From: CALANV01 sp036381615
Lineage (GTDB): Bacteria > Pseudomonadota > Alphaproteobacteria > CACIAM-22H2
NCBI GenBank assembly: GCA_036381615.1
Contig: DASVCL010000079.1
Span: 1 to 64,000 of the forward strand
Length of the DNA: 64,000 nucleotides
Reading direction: 5' to 3'
The translations under genes and the position numbers were made by a program. The notes beneath the pieces are model-generated. The model made no database searches. It saw only the letters and a list, made by a program, of their open reading frames with translations, and was not told the DNA's origin. Below are positions 57,057-64,000 of this stretch, in pieces (position 1 is the first letter of the stretch; each line of letters opens with the position of its first letter).

Positions 57057-57953
57057 TCAGCCGGGGTGCGCGCGACCCTTCGCGGCGTCCGCCCCGGCGC
57101 GAAGCCAGGCGACCAGCGCATCGGCGAAGTGGTCGAGGCTGCGATACGACCGCACGTCCGCCGGCAGGCCCGCGACCGCATCGGCGAGGCGGGCGGCGGT
57201 ATCCGGATCGGCAATGACGTCCGCAAGCGGGTGGATATAAGTGCGGATCGTGAACAGCACGTCGCCGCTTTTCGGCAGGCGCCGCAACGTCTGGCGCTCG
57301 ACCCGCAGGAACAGATCGTGCGGGAAACGGCTGGGCTCGATCGCGCGCGGCGGCGGCGATGACGGCTGGAACGGCGCGTCCGTGTCGTGGATCGTCCAGT
57401 TGAACCGCCATACCGGTCGATCGGTCCTGATCCTGTCGAAAAAGCGATCGACGGGACGTTCGAGCGTCGTGCGGTAGCGCGGCACCGGTTGGTGGATTTC
57501 GGCAAGGTTTCGGCCGATCTTGTCGGCAAGACGCCAGCGCGAGGGCGCGCACACGCAGGCCGCGGCAAGCACGTAGCCCGCCGATGTCCGCCGCATCAGG
57601 CACAGATCTTCGGGCACGAGTCGCGCCGCCGTCTCGAGCGGATGGACACCCGGCGCGCCGATTTCGATCAGGTCGCCGGTGGCGGCAATGGCGATGGCGG
57701 TGCCCATGCGCGCATAGCATGTCGGGAAGCGGCGCGGGAGATGCGCGGCGAGCATGTCGAGCACCTCGGCACCGGCATCCTCCGTACCCGGCAACGACGC
57801 GAAGACTTCGTCATGGCGGTCCGCCAGCATCCGCCGTTTATGGTCCAGCGTGCGGGCGAGCGTGTCGTCGACCTCGATCCAGTCGTCGGGCTTCAGCGCC
57901 ATCAGGCCCATCTGCGGCCGATAGGGACCCGGTTCGAACGGTAGGTAAGCCAT
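57057..57953 (-). CDS. DUF3445 heme-dependent oxidative N-demethylase family protein
   Basis: A 298-residue protein with the DUF3445 pattern: MAYLPFEPGPYRPQMGLMALKPDDWIEVDD at the start, LVPEDLCLMRR, RYRTTLERPVDRFFDRIRTDRPVWRFNWTIHD, and LRVERQTLRRLPKSGDVLFTIRTYIHPL. Characterised members are the alpha subunits of haem-dependent dimethylamine-type oxidative demethylases. No partner subunit genes are nearby, so the substrate is uncertain. Confidence 0.88.
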   Translation of the reverse strand: MAYLPFEPGPYRPQMGLMALKPDDWIEVDDTLARTLDHKRRMLADRHDEVFASLPGTEDAGAEVLDMLAAHLPRRFPTCYARMGTAIAIAATGDLIEIGAPGVHPLETAARLVPEDLCLMRRTSAGYVLAAACVCAPSRWRLADKIGRNLAEIHQPVPRYRTTLERPVDRFFDRIRTDRPVWRFNWTIHDTDAPFQPSSPPPRAIEPSRFPHDLFLRVERQTLRRLPKSGDVLFTIRTYIHPLADVIADPDTAARLADAVAGLPADVRSYRSLDHFADALVAWLRAGADAAKGRAHPG

Positions 57954-58043
57954 CGCGCCGCCAACATAGGGCCATCCGGCGCCGGCGCAAGCCCGGCCCG
58001 GATCGCCTGCTCGCGACGATGGTGCAGCCGGCGGCGCTTGCAG

Positions 58044-58346
58044 CTACTGGGTGCCGGACATCGGTTCCCGTGAGCCGCCGGCAAGCGATTCGAGGACCGC
58101 GTACAGATCGGGGTAAAGCTCCCGGACGATATATTCGCCGTTGGCATGGAGCCATCCGCGCGGACAATCGCCAACGAAGCGCAGGACCGTGCCGACCTCC
58201 GCCTCCGGCGAACTGTATGCCCGAATGCAGTAGCGGATCTGTTTGGTCTGACCGTCCACTTCGACCGGCCACTCGCGCGCGGAAAAATCCGGCAGCGCAA
58301 TGAGCGACGACAGGGCAACGGCAAGCCCAGCGGCAGCTTTTGTCAT
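58044..58346 (-). CDS. Small secreted protein
   Basis: A 100-residue protein with a signal peptide (MTKAAAGLAVALSSLIALPDFSA) and a short mature domain with two Cys (IRYCIRAYSSPEAEVGTVLRFVGDCPRGWLHANGEYIVRELYPDLYAVLES). AGGAGGGCGG gives a strong ribosome site. CPRGWLHANGEYIVRELYPDLYAVLE resembles the start of phage-tail-collar-like domains (P.GWL.cdG..., Y..L), but it is too short for that to be certain. The region 58347-58664 upstream shows no gene. Confidence 0.65.
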   Translation of the reverse strand: MTKAAAGLAVALSSLIALPDFSAREWPVEVDGQTKQIRYCIRAYSSPEAEVGTVLRFVGDCPRGWLHANGEYIVRELYPDLYAVLESLAGGSREPMSGTQ

Positions 58347-58664
58347 CGTTCCGCCCTCCTGACCCGTATTGCGTGTCGACGAAACCGGCGGCGTCGCGGC
58401 CGCGTGTTCGCAAGACACGTCCGGAGATAAACGCGCGACGGGGGCCCAGGTGCCGGCTTCGGGGGCGGCGGATGCGGCGCGCCGCCAATCCCGATCATCC
58501 CGGATGCGCGACGCGCGTTCTCGTCACCCGAATTCCCGATGCGCCAAGCGGCCGGCGCGCCCCGAGAAGGTGATCCGTGTCGCGAACCCGCGTGCACGAC
58601 CGTGCCGGGACCGCCCGACGGCTTGCCGGAGCGCGATCGTTTCAATACCTTGCGTTTCATCCTC

Positions 58665-59078
58665 ATGCGAAACGACAGGCCAGCGACAGGCGCGATCCGC
58701 GTCGGGCCGGGCATCCAAAGCCTGCGCTTCGCGGCCGTGGGCATCGCGGCGACGCTGGTCCACTTCCTGACCGTCGCCGTCCTGATCGACGGACTCGGCT
58801 TCCCGATTGCGAGCGTGGCGAACGTCATGGGCGTCGTCGCCGGCTCGAGCGTGTCCTATTTCGGAAACTTCTTCTGGACGTTTCGCGCCGAGGGACGCCA
58901 CGTCGCGCGGGTCGCGCGCTTCGCGATCGTCTACGGCCTCGTTTTTTCGTTGAACGGGCTCATCATGCTGCTCGCGACCGACATCGCCGGAATCCCGTAC
59001 ATGATTCCGCTCGTCGTCAGCCTCTGCGTGACGCCCGTCCTGACGTTTCTCCTGAACCGGCACTGGGTATTCGCCTAG
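58665..59078 (+). CDS. GtrA-family membrane protein
   Basis: A 137-residue protein with four membrane helices: LRFAAVGIAATLVHFLTVAVLIDGLGFPIASVANVMGVVAGSSVSYFGNFFWTFRAEG and a second pair ending VVSLCVTPVLTFLLNRHWVFA. This is the GtrA pattern (helix pair, N.F.TF, ending NR.WVF), proteins thought to flip lipid-linked sugars. It is convergent with the GT2 gene, their stops overlapping within CTAG at 59075-59078. The ATG at 58665 is chosen over longer, non-conserved extensions. Confidence 0.85.
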   Translation: MRNDRPATGAIRVGPGIQSLRFAAVGIAATLVHFLTVAVLIDGLGFPIASVANVMGVVAGSSVSYFGNFFWTFRAEGRHVARVARFAIVYGLVFSLNGLIMLLATDIAGIPYMIPLVVSLCVTPVLTFLLNRHWVFA

Positions 59079-60106
59079 GCGATCGCCCGCGCCGCGTCGG
59101 TATCCCGCCGCGACCAGACGATCTCGCGGCGAAGGAGGAAATTGCGGTAGTTGAGCCTCGGGATGACCGTCGCGGACGTCCGGTTGTTGAGCACCATGAA
59201 GGCGGCGACGACGGACAGCATCACCATCTGCACGGCGAGCACGCTCAGCGAAACGGAAAGACTCGATGCCCAGCCCGGCGTCGCATGTCCCGTGGCCTTC
59301 AGCCCCAGGACCGTCAGGATCGATACACCCGTCAGAACGAGGAAGGTCGAGGAGAGCAGCGTCACCCGGACGAAGACCGCGTCGCTGAAGACCGAAATCG
59401 CGCCGAGCCCGTGAACGATGAGCCCGACCAGATTCATCGTCGAGCGGCCGTGATAGCGCGTGCCGCGTTCGGTCGGCAGGCGTTTGATCGGCAGCCGCGA
59501 TTGGAGGAGGCCGGCCGGAAAGTTGCTCCAGATCTCGCTCATCGACACGAGGTGGATGAGGAAGCGGCGCGGGATCAGGCAGAAATTGCCGAAATCGACC
59601 GTTTGCCCGGTCAACAGCCGAAACGCCCGCTTGTACAGCCGGTAGCAGCACCGGAACAGCACTCCCTCCGAGCGGCGCCGGCGCTCGGCGACGACGATCG
59701 CGCCGGGATCGGCGCGCGCCGCGCGGATCAGACGGCCGAGATCCTCGGGCCGGTCCTCGCCGTCGGCATCCATGACCGCAACGCCATCGCATTCGAGCGT
59801 GGCTTCGACATAGGCGAGACCGACGGCGATCGCACGCTGATGACCCAGGTTGCGGGTCAGATGCAGGATCTCGACCCGCGCAATCGCGCCGGGCCCTGGT
59901 GGCGGCGTGAATCGGAACGCGGTCTCGGCTTCCGGCGAGTCGTTGACCGCGACGACGCTCAAGGACACGGCCTCGCCCGCAAGCGCACGCTCGAGCCGGT
60001 CGAGCAGTTGCGCGAATGAGGGCCAGTCCCTGAATACAGGAACGACGACCGCGATATGCAAAGCTGATGCCCGTTCGACCGGCCTGTTGCGCTGCATCCC
60101 GCGCAA
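59075..60106 (-). CDS. Family 2 glycosyltransferase (GtrB/DPM1-like)
   Basis: A 343-residue enzyme. The GT-A domain begins IAVVVPVFRDWPSFAQLLDRLERAL and has LTRNLGHQRAIAVGLAYVEA, the metal/nucleotide-sugar motif VMDADGEDRPEDL, and FCLIPRRFLIHLVSMSEIW. Two membrane helices near 225-300 anchor it. The layout matches polyprenyl-phosphate hexose synthases that pair with GtrA; the GtrA gene is its direct neighbour. It probably charges a lipid carrier with a sugar for surface glycan decoration. Confidence 0.88.
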   Translation of the reverse strand: MRGMQRNRPVERASALHIAVVVPVFRDWPSFAQLLDRLERALAGEAVSLSVVAVNDSPEAETAFRFTPPPGPGAIARVEILHLTRNLGHQRAIAVGLAYVEATLECDGVAVMDADGEDRPEDLGRLIRAARADPGAIVVAERRRRSEGVLFRCCYRLYKRAFRLLTGQTVDFGNFCLIPRRFLIHLVSMSEIWSNFPAGLLQSRLPIKRLPTERGTRYHGRSTMNLVGLIVHGLGAISVFSDAVFVRVTLLSSTFLVLTGVSILTVLGLKATGHATPGWASSLSVSLSVLAVQMVMLSVVAAFMVLNNRTSATVIPRLNYRNFLLRREIVWSRRDTDAARAIA

Positions 60107-60387
60107 TGCGGCTGCTCCCGCATGTCTGCCCGACCGCGCGCCCGCTCAAGCCGGTCTCCATCTATACGCTATTGAACAGAAGGCGGCGCCAAACCGTGCT
60201 TGCGAAAACGGCCGGGCGCGCGCAGGTCCAAGCGGCAGACGGGCTAACCCTGTCGCACGATCGCATCCGGGCGGAAGGAGACCGTGCCCGGATAAGGATA
60301 TTCAGCCCGGCACGCGTTGGATCGCGGCACTTCGGCTAAGAGGTTGCGCGGCGGGCGTATCGGCCGACGGCGAGGGCGTCAGGCGCG

Positions 60388-61755
60388 TCACGCATGAGAC
60401 GCAGTCCCCCCGAGCGCGGCGTAAAGCGTGACGAGCCAGGCCAGTCGTCCCTGATAATGGCCGAACACCCCGGACACGCTTGCGGTGACGGTCGCGTTGA
60501 TGAGCAACGCCGCGGCGATCACGAGCGGCAAGGCAATCATGATCGTGCTGCCGCGGCTAATGAACCGGATCGTCAGGAACAGGCCGGCGGCGAGGCTTAC
60601 GACGGTCAAGATGCCGTGCGCCGTGTCGAGGCCCGCCGTCGGCAACCGGCCGGTACTCTGCCGCGAGGCGAGATAGTCCTCGTACGCGCCGGAAAAGAAG
60701 CGCTGGATATACCGCCTGATCGGATAGTGTTGAATCCGGGTCGGATTCTCCGCCGGCATTATGCTGTCGATCCGAAGGTCGACGAGCTGGCGCATCACGT
60801 TTTCGGCCGTGCGCGCGAGCTGCCATCCCGGATAGGTGCGCAACGTGCCGATGACGATTTCGCGGGCCTCGTCCTGCAGCACCGGCGCACCGCCGGCGCG
60901 GCGAAACACACCGTCACGCGGCCACAGGAATTCGTCCGCATTTGCCGGCAGCTCGTCGAGATAGGCGCACAGAATGAACTTCCGCTCAGGGCAGGTGTCG
61001 TGCAGGTAGCGGACGGCCGACCCATCCGCGATGAAGCGCGCGAGCAGGAAGATCGACGTCGCCGGCGCGACAGAGAGCGTGCCGCGCGCATAGGAGTTGA
61101 CCGCCACCTGCGCCAGGAGCGCGGCCGCGACCGGGAACGCAAGCATTGCCGCCGACGCGCGCCGGGGCCGCCGGTCCCATCGCAGCCATGTACGCAACAT
61201 CAGGATCGTGAACAGAAGTCCGATCGCCAGGCCAAGATGGGACATATGGGTGGTGATCGCCCCGGCGGTCAGCAGGGCGACATACCATTTCTCGACCGGG
61301 CCGAGCCGATCCGGCGCGAATCCAAGCAGGAACAGGCCGAGCACGACCACGCCCGTGAATGCGTGCGGCATGATCATGCTGGTGAGCCACGGCAGTATCG
61401 TCAGCGCCGGCACGAACATCAGCAGCAGGTAGCCCTCGGGCGTAAGCCGGTCGCTCGTCACCCGGGCCATGACGTAGATCAGGTGCGCCAGAATCAGCGA
61501 CTGGACGAAGATGGCCGGCCAGAGCCATGTGTGCAGATGAAACGGGCGCAGGAACAGCGTGTAGAAGATCGGTCGTGCCCAGATGGCTTTTCTCGGGTCG
61601 ATCGTATCGAGGTAAGACGCCGAATCGTCGTAGACCAGTGGGTAACCGTTATAGAAAGCCGGCCAGCACAACAGGAGCGCTGCGGCGAAGATGGCGAGTA
61701 CCATTCGCCACGACCCGAGAGCCGCACGCAGCGCTGCATGGCTCGACGGCACCAT
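60388..61755 (-). CDS. Polytopic membrane protein, GT-C-like
   Basis: About 455 residues with 10-12 hydrophobic segments. After the first helix the loop reads AFYNGYPLVYDDSASYLDTIDPRKAIWARPIFYTLFLRPFHL, with acidic residues placed like the catalytic loop of GT-C glycosyltransferases. Later loops are PERKFILCAYLDELPANADEFLWPRDGVFRRAGGAP and a Tyr/Arg-rich stretch. I do not recognise a named family. It lies among surface-glycan genes and may transfer or move a sugar. The ATG at 61755 is a guess based on the first helix; there is no clear ribosome site. Confidence 0.65.
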   Translation of the reverse strand: MVPSSHAALRAALGSWRMVLAIFAAALLLCWPAFYNGYPLVYDDSASYLDTIDPRKAIWARPIFYTLFLRPFHLHTWLWPAIFVQSLILAHLIYVMARVTSDRLTPEGYLLLMFVPALTILPWLTSMIMPHAFTGVVVLGLFLLGFAPDRLGPVEKWYVALLTAGAITTHMSHLGLAIGLLFTILMLRTWLRWDRRPRRASAAMLAFPVAAALLAQVAVNSYARGTLSVAPATSIFLLARFIADGSAVRYLHDTCPERKFILCAYLDELPANADEFLWPRDGVFRRAGGAPVLQDEAREIVIGTLRTYPGWQLARTAENVMRQLVDLRIDSIMPAENPTRIQHYPIRRYIQRFFSGAYEDYLASRQSTGRLPTAGLDTAHGILTVVSLAAGLFLTIRFISRGSTIMIALPLVIAAALLINATVTASVSGVFGHYQGRLAWLVTLYAALGGTASHA

Positions 61756-62334
61756 CGCGGTATCAATTTTCCATTTGTTGCCACCTTGCGCGCGCCATCT
61801 TCGGCCGATTCCCCGCGCGCAAGCAGGAGTCTTTAGGTCTAACCTGGAAGAAAAGGGCGGGCGCCCGATCGCATGTTCCGACGTGTCGGGAATTTGCCCG
61901 ATATCAAAACACGGCAGGCGCATTGCACACGACGAGCGCGCAGCCTGCCGCCTTGCACTCGCCAAGAATGCCGTCGCTCGGGTTTGACCACATGCAGACG
62001 CATGCAGGGCCGACGCGGCGACCGACCTCATTCGGTCGGTGACCTTCGGCAGTTCCTGGCCGATACACCGGCCCGGCAAATTTTGACGGGTGCGCCTGGC
62101 TTTTGATCGGGGCGAGCCGTACGTCCGATCCTGGTTTCCGATGAGTCGACGTTCACGAAAAGCGAGCGCCGGAGACAGCGCCAGCCCGTGCATCAGGCAG
62201 GCAGGCCGCCTTGATTGATGGCGCGGCGTCTCGTCTGCATTACCCGTTTTGCGTCATGTGCATCGCCGGTGCCATCGGGGCACAGTAATGCGAGCCGGCG
62301 CATCCGCCCGAGAGTGCAATCGGGGCCGCGCTCG

Positions 62335-62682
62335 GATATCCCCGTCGTGACTCATGTCGATTGTCCGGCGCGCATCCAGACGGTCCATCGTGAGATCAAT
62401 CCGCGCTGTCACGCCTTCCGTTCGGCGTTCGAGGCGCGAACCTGTCGCCCGGCGCTGATGAATGCGAGTCCCAATGTGCGCGGCGAACCCGTTGCCTGCA
62501 CGCCCGAAGACGCGTTCGGCTGCTTCGTGGGGACAGAGATCGACGCTCTCGTGGCCGGCAGCTGTTGTTTGCGCGAGCAGGATCGGCATTCCCGGCTGAA
62601 GCGCGACTACGAGGACAAGTTCGAGCTCGATCAGGTCGTCATATGCCTTCACCGACAGGCGCGAGAACGCGCCAGTTCCTGA
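62335..62682 (+). pseudogene. 3' relic of a NodU/CmcH-type carbamoyltransferase
   Basis: This frame reads DIPVVTHVDCPARIQTVHREINPRCHAFRSAFEARTCRPALMNASPNVRGEPVACTPEDAFGCFVGTEIDALVAG, which matches the C-terminal domain of carbamoyltransferases (THVDG.ARVQTV, NTSFNVRGEPIVCTPEDA, MD.LV.GN). Only about 116 of some 580 residues remain; nothing upstream back to 61756 encodes the rest. The FN of SFNVRGEP is changed to PN. The frame overlaps the start of the SGNH gene. In many genomes an intact carbamoyltransferase lies upstream of an SGNH hydrolase in glycan clusters, so this is a decayed copy. Confidence 0.75.
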
Positions 62683-63872
62683 GAGTCGCATTCATCAACG
62701 TCGTCGTCCTGTTCGGCATGTATGCCCTTGCCGAGATCGCGCTTCATCTCGTGTCCCCGGACCGCAATCCGCTGTTCGGGACGGCATTGCGGATCCCGGA
62801 TCGCGTCTTTCACCACACGCTCCGTCCCTATTTCGACGGCTATGACGTCTGGGGGGACCAGCGCTATCGCGTCGTCACCAATTCCCTGGGCTTCAAGGAC
62901 GGCGCGGCGCGTACGGTGCCGATGGCAGCCGATCGCAGGCGCATCGTCTTCATCGGCGACTCCTTCACGGAAGGAGTCGGTCAGCCTTACGAGCAGACTT
63001 TCGTCGGCAGGTTTGCCCGCACGTTTCCGGACCTCGACGTCCTGAATGCCGGGGTCGTGTCCTATGCGCCATCCGCATATTACGAGAAGTTGAAGTATCT
63101 CATCGGTCTTGGCCTCAAGTTCGATGAGGTCTTCGTCTACATCGACATTTCCGACGTGCGGGACGAGGCGGTCGGATACTGCTACGACGAACACGCGGTG
63201 CTGCGGATGCGGAACCTGCAGTCGTGCGGGTACGGGGTCTGTCCGTCCGGCGAGCCCGCCCCGAAGGTGTGGTGGAAGGAGGCGCTCAAGGAGACGTTAT
63301 ACATCCCGAACTTCTTTTATCAGACCCTGAAGAAGCGTTGGCGGATCTCGGCGCGGGACCCATCGAACGATGCGGCGACTGTGGCGGATGCCGCACAGCC
63401 GGGTGCCGCATATCGCCGCAATTCCGACGTGCGCGCGAGCTGGACCTATGACGAGAACACGCCATGTTTCGGATGGCCCGGCATCGAAGGCGGAATCCGC
63501 AAGGCCCGGGAGCAGATGGATCGTCTCTACCGGATGCTTGCCGAACGCGGCGTCGCGCTGTCGGTCGGCGTATATCCCTGGCCGCACCAGCTTCTCTATG
63601 ACGACGAGGATTCCCGCCAGGTGAAGATCTGGCGCGAGTGGTGCGGCGGAAAATGCCGCAGTTTTTTCGACCATTTCCCGGCCTTCTTCCGTTACAAGCG
63701 GGAGCATCCCGATTTTCTGAAGGACCTGTTCATATCGGGCGACATCCACTACAGCGCCCTCGGCAATCGGGTCCTGGCCGACAGTTTGATCGAGCAGTAT
63801 CGAAACCGTGCGCAGCCCGCGAACGATGCGGAGGCCGCCAGCAACCGGCGCGGATCGGCGCAGCTGAGGTGA
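62643..63872 (+). CDS. SGNH/GDSL-family hydrolase, membrane-anchored
   Basis: A 409-residue protein with an N-terminal membrane helix (FLRVAFINVVVLFGMYALAEIALHLVSPD). The SGNH blocks are IVFIGDSFTEGVGQPYEQTF (nucleophile Ser), VLNAGVVSYAPSAYYEKLKYLIGL (Gly/Asn), and the C-terminal DIHYSALGNRVLADSLIEQY (Asp, His). It should act on acyl groups, perhaps O-acetyl on a surface polysaccharide, at the outer face of the inner membrane. The start is the ATG at 62643, within the carbamoyltransferase relic. The 128 bases after it show nothing. Confidence 0.88.
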   Translation: MPSPTGARTRQFLRVAFINVVVLFGMYALAEIALHLVSPDRNPLFGTALRIPDRVFHHTLRPYFDGYDVWGDQRYRVVTNSLGFKDGAARTVPMAADRRRIVFIGDSFTEGVGQPYEQTFVGRFARTFPDLDVLNAGVVSYAPSAYYEKLKYLIGLGLKFDEVFVYIDISDVRDEAVGYCYDEHAVLRMRNLQSCGYGVCPSGEPAPKVWWKEALKETLYIPNFFYQTLKKRWRISARDPSNDAATVADAAQPGAAYRRNSDVRASWTYDENTPCFGWPGIEGGIRKAREQMDRLYRMLAERGVALSVGVYPWPHQLLYDDEDSRQVKIWREWCGGKCRSFFDHFPAFFRYKREHPDFLKDLFISGDIHYSALGNRVLADSLIEQYRNRAQPANDAEAASNRRGSAQLR

Positions 63873-64000
63873 TCGGGCGCCGGACCGTGTCTGCAGCGTC
63901 GCGCCGGGCCCGAGACAGCTGAAGTCGCGGCATCTTCGGCGCTCGCGGCCGGCACGGCGCGCCCGACGTGCGCGCGATGGCGCCTGCCGCAGCTGCTTAC

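Noticed and set aside
60107..60387. Small open frame between the GT2 and polytopic membrane genes
   Set aside because: No ribosome site, membrane segment or family pattern; treated as noncoding.
61756..62334. Possible genes upstream of the carbamoyltransferase relic
   Set aside because: Short frames here have no start signals or recognisable motifs; only an inverted repeat (ACCGACC / GGTCGGT near 62021-62040) was seen.

Overview
This 64 kb window is GC-rich, densely packed chromosomal DNA from an alphaproteobacterium, most likely a Rhodospirillales-type lineage. The evidence is an F1-only ATP synthase operon (atpHAGDC without the F0 genes), a sucCDAB cluster, the block nadD-rsfS-rlmH-gpmI-envC-ctpA-yibQ-rppH lying beside atpC, a CpdR-like receiver, and DUF484, DUF2125, ExoD and heme-type DUF3445 proteins. 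I saw no rRNA or tRNA gene.

Layout. 0-5 kb is accessory: the end of an IS630 transposase, a TetR regulator divergent from a thiolase and a drug-efflux MFS gene, an alpha/beta hydrolase and a wrecked outer-membrane beta-barrel gene. 5-15 kb holds a LolA-like protein and the TCA genes sucC, sucD, sucA, sucB and lpd, with an inverted CitE-like lyase gene between sucB and lpd. 15-23 kb has two octamer-repeat patches, GST, exoD, MFS, xerC, DUF484, transaldolase and priA. 23-28 kb is atpHAGDC. 28-40 kb is the envelope and ribosome-maturation block on the minus strand, interrupted by a ferritin-like gene, an RTX lipase and an MFS gene. 40-46 kb is accessory: a two-domain aromatic-CoA monooxygenase/reductase, a TetR/MFS divergent pair with twin operators, and a TSUP permease.

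46.4-53.0 kb is the most notable region: a complete, self-contained type II-C CRISPR-Cas locus. It has a divergent 1206-residue Cas9 with RuvC and HNH residues intact, Cas1, Cas2, 23 repeats of 37 bp with 22 spacers, and a tracrRNA that I could reconstruct on the minus strand (anti-repeat, nexus hairpin, rho-independent terminator). Because the anti-repeat matches the plus-strand repeat, guide RNAs must be read from the minus strand, toward the cas genes. Each repeat carries a promoter-like pair of boxes in that direction.

53-64 kb holds a zinc-ribbon protein, a CpdR-like regulator, DUF2125, an EamA exporter, ChaC, a DUF3445 oxygenase, and then a surface-glycan region (GtrA, GT2, a polytopic membrane protein, an SGNH hydrolase) that includes the 3' relic of a NodU-type carbamoyltransferase. 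His codon choice changes abruptly inside sucA, which hints at mosaic ancestry of the TCA block.
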